From Anaerolinea sp. (GTDB lineage Bacteria; Chloroflexota; Anaerolineae; Anaerolineales; Anaerolineaceae): 39,193 bases of DNA. Position numbers and translations under genes: made by a program. Shown here piece after piece: positions 17,564-25,086 of the stretch; the first letter of the stretch is position 1, and the number at the start of each line of letters is the position of its first letter. Under the pieces are notes generated by a model. It was not told the DNA's origin, made no database searches, and was given only the letters and a program-made list of their open reading frames with translations. The DNA lies in contig PNON01000020.1 in NCBI GenBank assembly GCA_013824865.1, forward strand, positions 1 to 39,193, in the 5' to 3' direction.

Positions 17564-18046
17564 TTACTCATACCTGGCTAATATGGTCTGCACCTGGGCT
17601 GGAGCCACATTACCATAAATGTCATCATCCACAATGAAAGCAGGGCCAACTGCGCAAATGCCAAGGCAACTCGTTGTCAACAACGTCCATTTTCCATCTT
17701 TAGATGTTTCGCCAGGATTGATCTTGAGTACATCGATGAGTGCCTGGAAAACCACCCTACCGCCAACTACATGGCAGGGAGCTGACTCGCAGAAGCGGAT
17801 CACATGCCTTCCAACAGGAGTAGTTGAAAGCATGCCATAGAAGCTGGCTACTGAAAATATCTTGCTTTTAGGCTTCTTAAAAATGACACTGAGCTCTTCC
17901 AATGCCTGACTCGGCAAATAGCCTAAATCGTGATTGATATGGATGAGTATGGGGATTAATTCATCGTCTGATGCCCCATATTTTTGGATTGCATCTTGAA
18001 CCGCCTTATGTACTTTTACGCTAATATCTGCATCTAAGACAATCAT
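17564..18046 (-). CDS. hoxE: HoxE/NuoE-like [2Fe-2S] subunit
   Basis: This 160-residue thioredoxin-like ferredoxin binds one [2Fe-2S] cluster through C86 and C91 (CESAPC) and C127 and C131 (CLGIC). The helical N-terminal part with INHDLGYLP and the SVASFYGMLS segment is typical of NuoE, HoxE and HydC. It works with the NuoF-type subunit encoded 11 bases downstream. An unusually rich ribosome site, AGGAGGAGG, precedes the ATG, which suggests high translation. A 249-base gap upstream separates it from the HndB-like gene and may contain a promoter for the structural genes. Confidence 0.94.
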   Translation of the reverse strand: MIVLDADISVKVHKAVQDAIQKYGASDDELIPILIHINHDLGYLPSQALEELSVIFKKPKSKIFSVASFYGMLSTTPVGRHVIRFCESAPCHVVGGRVVFQALIDVLKINPGETSKDGKWTLLTTSCLGICAVGPAFIVDDDIYGNVAPAQVQTILARYE

Positions 18047-18295
18047 ATTCCTCCTCCTGGGGAGTGAGTTTATTTTGTTTTCAAGATCACTTGACTACCG
18101 CATTAATTTTACATAGTTGCTTGCATAAGCGACAGTGTGCGCATATATCCGGGTCGAAAGAATGCGGCTAACATCATTCCCCAGAGATGGCATTTACATC
18201 ACAATTCCGAATACGCGCCCTTCGCGAGTCATTCCTGGTCAATGTCTACTAATATGTGCAACGAAAATACTTCATTTTTACCTTTAATTCTCTGC
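18047..18295 (-). promoter_or_regulatory. 249-base leader region upstream of hoxE
   Basis: This is the longest gap in the hydrogenase cluster. I see no credible ORF. On the minus strand there is a TAAAAT -10-like box (plus positions 18106-18111) about 50 bases before the hoxE start, but the -35 region is poor. No factor-independent terminator is clear. A separate promoter for the hydrogenase structural genes is plausible here, but only weakly supported. Confidence 0.3.
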
Positions 18296-18667
18296 TTATG
18301 TTAGTGTGATAACGTGACTTTGAACTGGTTTACCACCATCAACATGCTCTTTCATAATTTTTATGGCAACTTCGGGAGTGACTTTTCCATAGGTAACTTT
18401 CGATTGCTCCCCAAGCACAACCTGGACAATTGGTTCCTTCTCGCATAAACCGATGCAGCCAGTTTGGGTGACGATAATGCCAGACAGGTTATTTATCTCA
18501 ATAACATCCAGGATCGCTTTCATGGCATCCCGGGCTCCGGCTGCAATGCCACAGGTTCCCATGCCGACAATTACTTGAACTTCGCCTGAAATAGCTTTGG
18601 CTTTTCTTTTCTCAATTGCTTCTTCCCGGATTCTTTTCAGGTCTTCCAGGGTCTTTACAGTGCTCAT
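18296..18667 (-). CDS. Stand-alone thioredoxin-like [2Fe-2S] ferredoxin (HndB-like)
   Basis: This 123-residue protein matches by eye the HndB-type subunit of NADP-reducing hydrogenases and the loose thioredoxin-like ferredoxins of bifurcating hydrogenase clusters. After a charged helical start (LEDLKRIREEAIEKRK) come GMGTCGIAAGARDAMK with C39 and TQTGCIGLCEKEPIV with C71 and C75. Only three cysteines exist in the whole protein, so a four-Cys cluster would need another ligand or a partner; this pattern is, to my recollection, normal for HndB-like proteins. It lies 45 bases after the ATPase gene. It could stand in for the cluster lost from the N-terminus of the HoxF-like subunit, which is inference. 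Confidence 0.88.
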   Translation of the reverse strand: MSTVKTLEDLKRIREEAIEKRKAKAISGEVQVIVGMGTCGIAAGARDAMKAILDVIEINNLSGIIVTQTGCIGLCEKEPIVQVVLGEQSKVTYGKVTPEVAIKIMKEHVDGGKPVQSHVITLT

Positions 18668-18712
18668 TATTCACTCCTGTCAAATCATGCTTATACTGCT
18701 ATATCAACCGTC

Positions 18713-19258
18713 TTAATATATTTTTACTGAAGCAATCCCTTCCTGGATGTGACTACGCAGGAATGAAATTAATGAAGGTTCTGATAACGGAAGATCCCCC
18801 AATTCGCTTTTAAAGAATTCATCGTCGAACTCAAATAGGTTGTCATTAAATTCGTAGCGGAAAATCCAATGAATATCTGGATATCCAATCACAAGCATTG
18901 TTATAGTATTGACGATATCACCCAGCGGCATCCTGTCCATGTGACTATGCTGAAAGCTACAAGAAATTCGTGTCCCCTTATTTATTGTTGAATTAATTGT
19001 CATGCCGCCATTGCAGGCTTCTGCCGCTGCTTTCAAGAATGGGATACCAAGGCCAATTTTCCTGGTTGTAAGCGTTGCACTAAATGGATCGATGATTGTC
19101 TTTACCATTTCTTCGTCCATCCCTTTTCCATTGTCAGATACAGAGATGGAGAACTTATCCGTGATTGTACTTTCATTAAGTGAAATGCGAATCAGGTCAG
19201 CATTCGCATTGACTGAGTTCTCAGCAATATCCAGGATATGCAACGCTAATTCGCGCAC
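18713..19258 (-). CDS. GHKL-type ATPase (histidine kinase-like ATP-binding protein)
   Basis: This 181-residue protein is mostly one HATPase_c domain with no sensor, dimerisation or phospho-acceptor domain. The N box is LDIAENSVNA with N14, the G1 box is SDNGKGMDE (D42, G44, G46), and the G2-like box is RKIGLGIPFLKAA (G69, G71). Residues 105-181 form an acidic tail of unknown role. Single-domain GHKL proteins include anti-sigma kinases such as RsbW and SpoIIAB, but no STAS antagonist lies nearby. It sits between an unknown 102-residue gene (4-base gap) and the HndB-like ferredoxin gene. I recall similar ATPases beside bacterial [FeFe] hydrogenase operons, so a hydrogenase-linked regulatory or protein-modifying role is likely but unproven. 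Confidence 0.85.
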   Translation of the reverse strand: MRELALHILDIAENSVNANADLIRISLNESTITDKFSISVSDNGKGMDEEMVKTIIDPFSATLTTRKIGLGIPFLKAAAEACNGGMTINSTINKGTRISCSFQHSHMDRMPLGDIVNTITMLVIGYPDIHWIFRYEFNDNLFEFDDEFFKSELGDLPLSEPSLISFLRSHIQEGIASVKIY

Positions 19259-19262
19259 AGGC

Positions 19263-19571
19263 TTATTCCATTTCCTGGCGGATCATGTGCGGGAGTTTAT
19301 TTTGTTTTCCCAGGAGACGAATTTCTTCATCAATAATAACGGATGACTGAATGTATGATCCAAGGCATTGGCATATTTTCTGGATAATCCAAGTACCTTT
19401 TGTTCGCCCCGGTTTTATTACAAGCGTTTGGTTGCCTATTTCCACAAGTTGGAATGCTCCACGCATATAGCAGGTGGTCCCCTGGGATTGAATAATAGTG
19501 TTTATACTATTGCTCTGTTTAGGGAATCTTATCAAGGCGGTTTCATGCGCAGAGTTTAATGCTTTGTACAT
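19263..19571 (-). CDS. Unknown 102-residue protein at the head of the hydrogenase cluster
   Basis: I do not recognise this protein. It ends 4 bases before the ATPase start, which supports a real coupled gene. AGAGGAA lies about 9 bases before the ATG at 19571; a TTG at 19580 is too close to that site. It has three cysteines (CYMRG near residue 34, and ICQC near 70), a GRTKGTWIIQKICQCLG segment and a basic-rich C-terminus (LLGKQNKLPHMIRQ). There is no signal peptide or clear membrane helix. Its partner is probably the GHKL ATPase encoded next. A regulatory or redox-sensing role is a guess from position. Confidence 0.6.
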   Translation of the reverse strand: MYKALNSAHETALIRFPKQSNSINTIIQSQGTTCYMRGAFQLVEIGNQTLVIKPGRTKGTWIIQKICQCLGSYIQSSVIIDEEIRLLGKQNKLPHMIRQEME

Positions 19572-19629
19572 CAGATACAATTCCTCTCGAATTGCAACTA
19601 CTCGAATATTTGCTGTTTTAGCAACTATG

Positions 19630-19659
19630 AGTCTACCCTTTATGGAGAATTCCGGTCAA
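19630..19659 (-). promoter_or_regulatory. Possible promoter of the hydrogenase cluster
   Basis: On the minus strand TTGACC (plus 19654-19659) is separated by 18 bases from TAGACT (19630-19635), about 60 bases before the first gene. A second perfect TTGACA (plus 19690-19695) lies upstream without a well-spaced -10 box. A small TTGCT-GTTTT-AGCAA hairpin (19610-19624) falls in the leader. The match is partial. Confidence 0.3.
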
Positions 19660-19780
19660 ATACCAAATGTCATATTATCTAATGCAACTTGTCAAAACCT
19701 GTATATATAAACTAACACATTTTCATACTTAACAATCTGGATTTGTTCTCTGTTTACAGGACGTTTGTAACATCAATGCA

Positions 19781-19789
19781 TGCTAAAAT
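19781..19789 (+). promoter_or_regulatory. hisS: Possible extended -10 promoter of hisS
   Basis: TGCTAAAAT fits an extended -10 element (TGn plus TAAAAT) 31 bases before the hisS ATG. The -35 region is weak. The leader would be about 25 bases, too short for a T-box riboswitch. Confidence 0.35.
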
Positions 19790-19820
19790 TAGCCAGACAA
19801 ACAATAGGGAAGTGGATACT

Positions 19821-21089
19821 ATGAAAACACTTATACAAGGCGTAAAAGGTGCCAGAGACTTTTATCCGGAAGAAATGGCTTTCCGTTCATGGTTATATGG
19901 GAAACTGGCTAATGTTTCAAATAGGTTTGGCTACCAGGAGTATGATGGTCCATTTCTGGAAAAGATCGAACTTTATGCTGCCAAATCAGGGGAAGAACTA
20001 GTAAAAGAACAAAGCTTTGTATTTCCGGATCGGGGGGGAGAATTGATCACTCTACGGCCTGAATTAACCCCCAGCCTGGCCAGAATGGTTGCTGCCAGGC
20101 AAAATGAACTGGTATTCCCTCTTCGCTGGTGGTCTTTCGGACCTTTTTGGCGCTATGAGCGTCCGCAGAAGGGGCGTTCCAGGGAGTTCTTTCAGTGGAA
20201 TATCGACCTGGTGGGTGCAAATTCAAGGGAAGCGGATGCTGAAATGCTGGCTGTTGCCTGTACGTTTTTCAAAGATGTCGGGCTTTCCCCCAAAGAAGTA
20301 GCCATTGCCATCAACGATCGGGAATTGATGGAAGCGGAATTGCTTAGTGTCGGTATTTCATCTGAGAAATTAATGGATGTATATCGTCTGATCGACAGGC
20401 GCGAGAAAATGTCTCCAGAAAACTGGACCAATTATGCATCTGAGATTGGATTGACAACGGATCAACTGACTTCAATCAAAGGATTGCTGGCCAATACACA
20501 ACTTTGGCGCAATTCGCCAGCCTTAACATACATCTTTGAACTGCTAAATGCACAGGGACTCGCGGATTATATTACTTATGATCCAAATATCATTCGAGGA
20601 TTGGATTATTACACAGGGATTGTCTTTGAAGCCCGAGACATGGAAGGCGGAAGGGCGATCTTTGGTGGAGGCCGATATAACAATCTTGTAAGCGATGTTG
20701 GCGGCCAACCCACGGGTGGTTTAGGCTTTGCCATGGGAGATGTAGTCATCAAGCTGACACTTGAGAAATATGATAAGCTGCCAAGGATTAATTTATCCCC
20801 AGCCCGTATCCTGGTGACTGTTTTTGATGATGCTTCCATCAAGGCTTCAGTTTTGTTGGCATATCAGCTTAGAACCGCAGGGCTGAATGTGGAATTGTAT
20901 CCTGAAGTTGTCAAACTGGCAAAGCAATTTAAATATGCCGACCGAAAGCAAATCAATTACATTCTAGTACTAGGACCAGATGAGGTTATGGCTGGAAATG
21001 TAACTATCAAGGACCTTGCTAAGGGACTACAAACCACAATACCCGTTTCGCTAGTAGTAGATTACCTGCATAAGACGTTAGACGAATAA
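19821..21089 (+). CDS. hisS: Histidyl-tRNA synthetase
   Basis: This 422-residue class II synthetase charges tRNA-His. It has the motif 2 region FWRYERPQKGRSREFFQWNID, the histidine-specific RGLDYYTGIVFEA box, GGGRYNNLV and the motif 3 GGLGFAMGD, followed by a C-terminal anticodon-binding domain (ARILVTVFDD onwards). TLRPELTPSLAR near residue 72 is typical. These argue for HisS rather than the paralogue HisZ, which usually lacks the full motif 2 and the C-terminal domain. I set the start at 19821, with GGGAAGTGG upstream and the family-typical QGVKGARDFYPEE start. An in-frame ATG at 19743 would add 26 unsupported residues. It stands alone between two divergent or convergent neighbours. Confidence 0.95.
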   Translation: MKTLIQGVKGARDFYPEEMAFRSWLYGKLANVSNRFGYQEYDGPFLEKIELYAAKSGEELVKEQSFVFPDRGGELITLRPELTPSLARMVAARQNELVFPLRWWSFGPFWRYERPQKGRSREFFQWNIDLVGANSREADAEMLAVACTFFKDVGLSPKEVAIAINDRELMEAELLSVGISSEKLMDVYRLIDRREKMSPENWTNYASEIGLTTDQLTSIKGLLANTQLWRNSPALTYIFELLNAQGLADYITYDPNIIRGLDYYTGIVFEARDMEGGRAIFGGGRYNNLVSDVGGQPTGGLGFAMGDVVIKLTLEKYDKLPRINLSPARILVTVFDDASIKASVLLAYQLRTAGLNVELYPEVVKLAKQFKYADRKQINYILVLGPDEVMAGNVTIKDLAKGLQTTIPVSLVVDYLHKTLDE

Positions 21090-21142
21090 TTGCTTCAAAT
21101 AAAGCTAAGGCTAAACCAAGTGGTTTCACCTAATGAATAATT

Positions 21143-22162
21143 TTATTTATATCTTTCTCGTATCACCGGGATGAGATAATTGTTAAATGATTCCGCTTCA
21201 TCAAAGTCAGGGGACCACATCCAGTCTGCTCTGGCAGCTGAATCATCAAGATCAGCCGGCCAGGAATCCACGATTGCCTGCCTCTTTTTATCCGGTACAA
21301 AGGTGATATTCGCATTTGGGAAAGCCTTGAGGACATAATTATGGAAATCTTGAGCAGTTGGGCTGAAGCTGGTGACATTATAAACAAGCTGCGTTAAGCT
21401 TTCTCGTGTCGCGTTTTCCAACAGAACCAAGGATTTCACTGCATCTGGCATCACCATGAAGGGAAGGATTGTGTCAGGGCGTACAAAGCATTTATAATCC
21501 TCCCCAGCCGCAGCATGGTGCAACATTTCAGGCCCATAGTCGCTGGTACCACCGGTAGGTGTGGTGAAAGCACTGATCAACCCGGGGAAGCGCAAACAGC
21601 GGAAGTCTACATGGTTCTCATAGGTATCACCAGAAGCAAGCTGTTTGTAATGGCGGCTGTAATACCGTCCCAGGTGTTCACAGTAAAGCTTATTACATCC
21701 ATACATGGTAGTCGGAAAACACCACTGATCTTCATTTACTTTGCCAGCCGCCATTTTTTCGGATACGGTTGGAAATCCATAAGCAGCAATAGAGCTGGGA
21801 TAGATAAATTTCACTGGATTATTTTGCCACTGAGACTGTTCTACTGCCATGCGCAGTAGATTTAATGTGCCTTCTACATTAATTCGATGAGCTGTTTCCG
21901 GGTTGTATTCTGCTTTGGTAGACAAAATGGAGGCCAGGTGATAGATTGTTGTGATTTCATATTCACCGACAAGCCTGCCAAGCAACATCTGGTCCATAAT
22001 ATCTCCCAGGATGAAGCGGGAACAGAGTTTTGTCATTGCTTCATCCAAAGGTTGAATATCCAGAGCTAAAATGGGGGTGGAGCTATTTTGCGCCAGGAAG
22101 GAAATCAGGCCATGCCCTATTTCACCATTCGCGCCGGTGATCAAGATAACTTCTTTGCGCAT
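21143..22162 (-). CDS. SDR-type L-threonine 3-dehydrogenase-like NAD-dependent epimerase/dehydratase
   Basis: This 339-residue short-chain dehydrogenase of the extended type has the NAD-binding TGANGEIG motif at residues 9-16, the YPSSIAAYG segment, and a YxxxK pair in TTMYGCNKLYCEHL. The region FRCLRFPGLISA, GGTSDYGPEMLHHA and CFVRPDTILPFMVMPDAV is typical of SDR-type L-threonine 3-dehydrogenases, which turn threonine into 2-amino-3-ketobutyrate. A sugar-nucleotide epimerase is the alternative. The start at 22162 has AAAGGAGATACT just before it; an ATG at 22183 lies within a hairpin and is rejected. It is convergent with hisS, and its leader contains a strong stem-loop. Confidence 0.88.
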   Translation of the reverse strand: MRKEVILITGANGEIGHGLISFLAQNSSTPILALDIQPLDEAMTKLCSRFILGDIMDQMLLGRLVGEYEITTIYHLASILSTKAEYNPETAHRINVEGTLNLLRMAVEQSQWQNNPVKFIYPSSIAAYGFPTVSEKMAAGKVNEDQWCFPTTMYGCNKLYCEHLGRYYSRHYKQLASGDTYENHVDFRCLRFPGLISAFTTPTGGTSDYGPEMLHHAAAGEDYKCFVRPDTILPFMVMPDAVKSLVLLENATRESLTQLVYNVTSFSPTAQDFHNYVLKAFPNANITFVPDKKRQAIVDSWPADLDDSAARADWMWSPDFDEAESFNNYLIPVIRERYK

Positions 22163-22176
22163 AGTATCTCCTTTAC

Positions 22177-22214
22177 AAAACAAATGGGCTCTAAGAAATC
22201 AGAGCCCATTTGTT
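22177..22214 (-). terminator. Rho-independent terminator-like hairpin after secF, abutting the next ribosome site
   Basis: The perfect 12-bp inverted repeat (22181-22192 with 22201-22212, 8-base loop) extends by two A-T pairs. On the minus strand it is followed by TTTTG, as in a terminator of the secDF operon. Only about 3 bases later comes the AAAGGAG site of the threonine dehydrogenase-like gene, so any transcript of that gene starting upstream must cross this structure. Confidence 0.75.
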
Positions 22215-22280
22215 AATTAGTTGGTCTGGAAACGATTGGTTGTCATATTTAAATTATATATGTAGCTAACAATTTTGACA

Positions 22281-23198
22281 TTAAATTGAAGCTGGATGTT
22301 TCCTTTTAAACCAGGTCTTCCATTCCTGGTTTTCCCACACCACCAGGATCGGAGAGGCATTGAAAATGGAAGAATAGGTGCCGCTGAAGACGCCAATTAA
22401 CAAGATTAGAACAAAGTGACGGATTGTGGTACCTCCAAAAAGGGTTAATGCCAGCAGAGTGAGCATCACCGTCAGCGATGTGTTGATCGAGCGATCCATT
22501 GTCTGAACAATGGAATGATTAACCACTGTTTCAAAAGGCAGTTTGCGATATATATTAGAGTTTTCACGGATTCGATCGAAAACCACGATAGTGTCATGCA
22601 CCGAGAAACCGATCACTGTAAGCAGTGCGGTTAAAAACAGTGAGTCTACTTCCCAGCCGAGGTAATAGCATAGAATAGCTTCAATACCGACGATTACCAG
22701 GATGTCATGCACCATGGCGATGATGGCTGCGGCACCAAATCTGAAGGCATGTGGGACACCTCGGAATGCAAAAGTAATGTAGATAAGGATGGCCAAAGCT
22801 GCGGCAGCAACCGCACCAGCTGCTCTTGCAGCAACTTCCTTCCCAATAGAAGGCCCTACAGTGTCAAACCGAAGGATGGTAGGTACAGTTCCAGATTTAT
22901 CAGCCATTGCAGTGACAATGGCTGTCTTTGTCGTTTCTTCTATTTGAATGGAGCGAATAACGAGGATATCATTGTCTGAACTCTGAACCCACGGATCACT
23001 AATTCCAAGTTGGTTATATACCTCAATCACTTCTGTGGTTGAGAGAGCTTTGCCAGCAGGGAACTGTACTTCCAGCATGGAACCACCGGTGAAATCAATG
23101 GCCAGTGGCAGCCCCCAGAAGATCAAAGCCAATATGCCAGGTATGATGATCAGCAATGAGATGAGAAAAAATAGGTAACGTCTTTTAATAATATTCAT
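22281..23198 (-). CDS. secF: SecF, protein translocase subunit
   Basis: This 305-residue inner-membrane protein works with SecD as the proton-driven accessory of the SecYEG export channel. It has an N-terminal membrane helix (about residues 9-30), the IDFTGGSMLEVQFP motif at the start of the extracytoplasmic domain, then a five-helix C-terminal bundle with VIGFSVHDTIVVFDRIREN and the MDRSINTSLTVMLTLLALTLFGG region. GTAGGAG precedes the ATG. It starts 10 bases after secD, so the pair is one operon ended by the hairpin at 22177-22214. Confidence 0.95.
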   Translation of the reverse strand: MNIIKRRYLFFLISLLIIIPGILALIFWGLPLAIDFTGGSMLEVQFPAGKALSTTEVIEVYNQLGISDPWVQSSDNDILVIRSIQIEETTKTAIVTAMADKSGTVPTILRFDTVGPSIGKEVAARAAGAVAAAALAILIYITFAFRGVPHAFRFGAAAIIAMVHDILVIVGIEAILCYYLGWEVDSLFLTALLTVIGFSVHDTIVVFDRIRENSNIYRKLPFETVVNHSIVQTMDRSINTSLTVMLTLLALTLFGGTTIRHFVLILLIGVFSGTYSSIFNASPILVVWENQEWKTWFKRKHPASI

Positions 23199-23208
23199 TG
23201 ATTTTCTC

Positions 23209-24606
23209 CTACAGCCCGAACCACTTGTGGTGGCCAGTAAAATCTATTTTATCAAGGGTGATATGCAGGAAGGTACGGGTCACAATGATGGCGGTGAACA
23301 TACTAACCAGCACTCCCAGGGAAAGGGTGAGTGAAAATCCTTTTACCAGACTGGCGCCAAATGCGCTTCCAAACCAGAATAATATAGCGCAGGTGATTAG
23401 AGTGGAAATATTCGAATCTCGGATGGAAGACCATGCACGCTTCCAGCCAAGATCAACTGCCTGTTTCAGCGTCCGCCCGGCAATCAATTCCTCTTTTAAT
23501 CGTTCAAAGATCAAGATATTTGCATCTACTGCCATGCCGATACTCAAGACAAAGCCCGCAATCCCTGGCAGGGTAAGAGTGACGGGAATTAACCTGAATA
23601 GCGCATAGGTAAAAAGGGCATAGATAATGAGTGCTAAATCTGCCAACAAACCAGGTAACCGGTAGTATAAAGCCATGAAAAGCATCACAATAGAAAAACC
23701 AATCAAGCCTGCGATAAGACTCTTATTGATTGAATCCTGTCCGAGTGTGGGTCCAACTGCACGGCTTTCCACCACTTTCAATGGGATGGGCAGCGCACCA
23801 TAGCGCAGTTGAATAGCAAGTTCATTGGCTGAAACATCTGTGAAACCACCGCCTGATATTTGTCCAGAGCCCTCAGTAATGGCAGTCTGAATAACCGGTA
23901 CGGAGATAAGCCTTTTATCCAGGCTAATGGCTAGATACTTACCCACGTTCTGAGAAGTAAAATCAGCAAAAACCTTCTTACCTTCAGCTGTTAAAACAAA
24001 ACTGATGTAATACTCGCCAGTGACTGTATCACGACCTACAGATACTTCTTTCAAGGATGACCCGGTCATAATCGTGTGATAAACAGGTTCTTCGGTGGCT
24101 CCAGTTGGTGCAGCCTCTGTAACCGTTTCAGAGGTGGGTGCGACGATAGTGGGAGCGAGATCAGAGCTTCCAGTGGTGCCTGACCCAGAATCCGTTTTTA
24201 CAATGGTTCCTTCAGGCAAAGGTGAGCTACCCAGATCAATGAACTCGAGCTCGCCTGTCTCCTTGAGTACTTTGATCACATCTTCCGTATTCGTCAAACC
24301 TGGGAACTCGCCTACAATACGGCGATTGCCTGCAATCTGAAAGACAACTTCGCTAACTCCGAGCCCGTTGCTTCGGTTTTCCAATATTTGCTTTGCGTCC
24401 TGCAAGGCTTGCGGATCAACCACATAATCTGCAGGTTTATCTACTTCCATTAATACCTGCAAACCGCCTTTCAAATCAAGTCCTAATTTTGTCTCCAGAG
24501 ATCTGTACCAACTGCCAATCTGAACCGATGGTGTAACATCGACCCAAATTACAGCTGCCACCAGGAGTAATATCAGGATAAAAACAATATTATTGCGACG
24601 ATCCAT
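23209..24606 (-). CDS. secD: SecD, protein translocase subunit
   Basis: This 465-residue membrane protein has an N-terminal helix (about 7-24), the [16 protein letters not shown] motif of the first extracytoplasmic domain, and the C-terminal membrane bundle with [19 protein letters not shown] and the [17 protein letters not shown] segment. It forms a complex with SecF. Residues 139-174 form a low-complexity Ser/Thr/Pro/Ala-rich stretch within the periplasm-type domain, which I take as a flexible lineage-specific insertion. TTGAGGAG lies upstream of the ATG. A promoter with a perfect -10 box lies about 60 bases upstream. Confidence 0.95.
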   Translation of the reverse strand: MDRRNNIVFILILLLVAAVIWVDVTPSVQIGSWYRSLETKLGLDLKGGLQVLMEVDKPADYVVDPQALQDAKQILENRSNGLGVSEVVFQIAGNRRIVGEFPGLTNTEDVIKVLKETGELEFIDLGSSPLPEGTIVKTDSGSGTTGSSDLAPTIVAPTSETVTEAAPTGATEEPVYHTIMTGSSLKEVSVGRDTVTGEYYISFVLTAEGKKVFADFTSQNVGKYLAISLDKRLISVPVIQTAITEGSGQISGGGFTDVSANELAIQLRYGALPIPLKVVESRAVGPTLGQDSINKSLIAGLIGFSIVMLFMALYYRLPGLLADLALIIYALFTYALFRLIPVTLTLPGIAGFVLSIGMAVDANILIFERLKEELIAGRTLKQAVDLGWKRAWSSIRDSNISTLITCAILFWFGSAFGASLVKGFSLTLSLGVLVSMFTAIIVTRTFLHITLDKIDFTGHHKWFGL

Positions 24607-24635
24607 GATGTATCATCTCCTCAAATCACACAAAT

Positions 24636-24651
24636 GCCAGCCGAGGCTGGC
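24636..24651 (-). other. secD: GC-rich hairpin near the 5' end of the secDF transcript
   Basis: The inverted repeat GCCAGCC-GA-GGCTGGC forms a 5- to 7-bp GC stem. If transcription starts near 24656, it begins about five bases into the mRNA. It has no U-tract. A 5' stability structure is the simplest reading. Confidence 0.45.
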
Positions 24652-24662
24652 TGTAAAGAATT

Positions 24663-24690
24663 ATTATACCTGTATTACCAGAGCGTGAAC
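24663..24690 (-). promoter_or_regulatory. secD: Predicted promoter of secDF
   Basis: On the minus strand a perfect TATAAT (plus 24663-24668) is present with TTCACG at 15 bases, or TGTTCA at 17 bases, upstream. The -10 box is strong and the -35 box weak. It sits between the small P-loop gene and secD, about 60 bases before the secD start. Confidence 0.5.
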
Positions 24691-24710
24691 AGGGAATTGT
24701 TGACAGGGAT

Positions 24711-25085
24711 TTAGGGCGCTACCGGGTGACCATCCCCTTCCAAGAAATCTAACACAATTATCTCAACAGCTTCAGGCGTTATAGAATCTGTCATAACAAT
24801 ATAATCAGCATGTTCGCGCGCGTGCTGAAGGCGGTGGAGTTGTTCCTCATATTCCATGAGGGTCCAATTTATTCTATTCCTGGTTAATGTAACTTCATAG
24901 GAGACATGTAGGTAGATCAGGATATCTGGATTAGTAGTCTTCTGCCACATGGATGGTACATAAGAATGCTCCTGTGCAATGTGTCGGACGTTTAAACCCC
25001 TTTTGGTCAATCTGTTCACCAGTGTGGATTTTCCGGATGCACACGGACCAACGATTCCAACGAGGAGCTTGCGCCCAGGGTCCAT
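24711..25085 (-). CDS. Small P-loop nucleotide kinase-like protein
   Basis: This 124-residue protein has a clear Walker A motif, GPCASGKST (residues 13-21). A nucleotide-kinase-like layout follows, with the DILIYLHVSYEVTLTRNR segment resembling the strand and lid helix of small kinases such as dephospho-CoA kinase or adenylate-kinase-type enzymes, but it is much shorter. The ending SITPEAVEIIVLDFLE is also kinase-like. No substrate can be assigned. It begins 1 base after the SpoIIE-type phosphatase stop, so the two are probably co-expressed. A membrane or DNA-binding segment is absent. Confidence 0.75.
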   Translation of the reverse strand: MDPGRKLLVGIVGPCASGKSTLVNRLTKRGLNVRHIAQEHSYVPSMWQKTTNPDILIYLHVSYEVTLTRNRINWTLMEYEEQLHRLQHAREHADYIVMTDSITPEAVEIIVLDFLEGDGHPVAP

Positions 25086-25086
25086 A

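Noticed and set aside
13973-18046. [FeFe] hydrogenase of the HydABC type
   Set aside because: No H-cluster motifs are present in the NuoG-like protein, while HoxY and HoxH carry clear NiFe motifs and the full hyp set is present.
18047-18295. Possible extra small gene upstream of hoxE
   Set aside because: Short frames only, with no ribosome site or family-like residues. The region is better read as a leader.
19743-19820. Upstream in-frame start of hisS adding 26 residues
   Set aside because: The extra residues are not family-like, and the ATG at 19821 has a good ribosome site; a promoter-like box falls inside the extension.
19821-21089. HisZ (regulatory paralogue) instead of HisS
   Set aside because: Full motif 2, the RGLDYYTG box and the anticodon-binding domain are present, and no hisG lies nearby.
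21112-21126. AAACC/GGTTT hairpin between hisS and the convergent dehydrogenase gene as a terminator
   Set aside because: The stem is only five pairs, AT-rich, and lacks a U-tract on either side.
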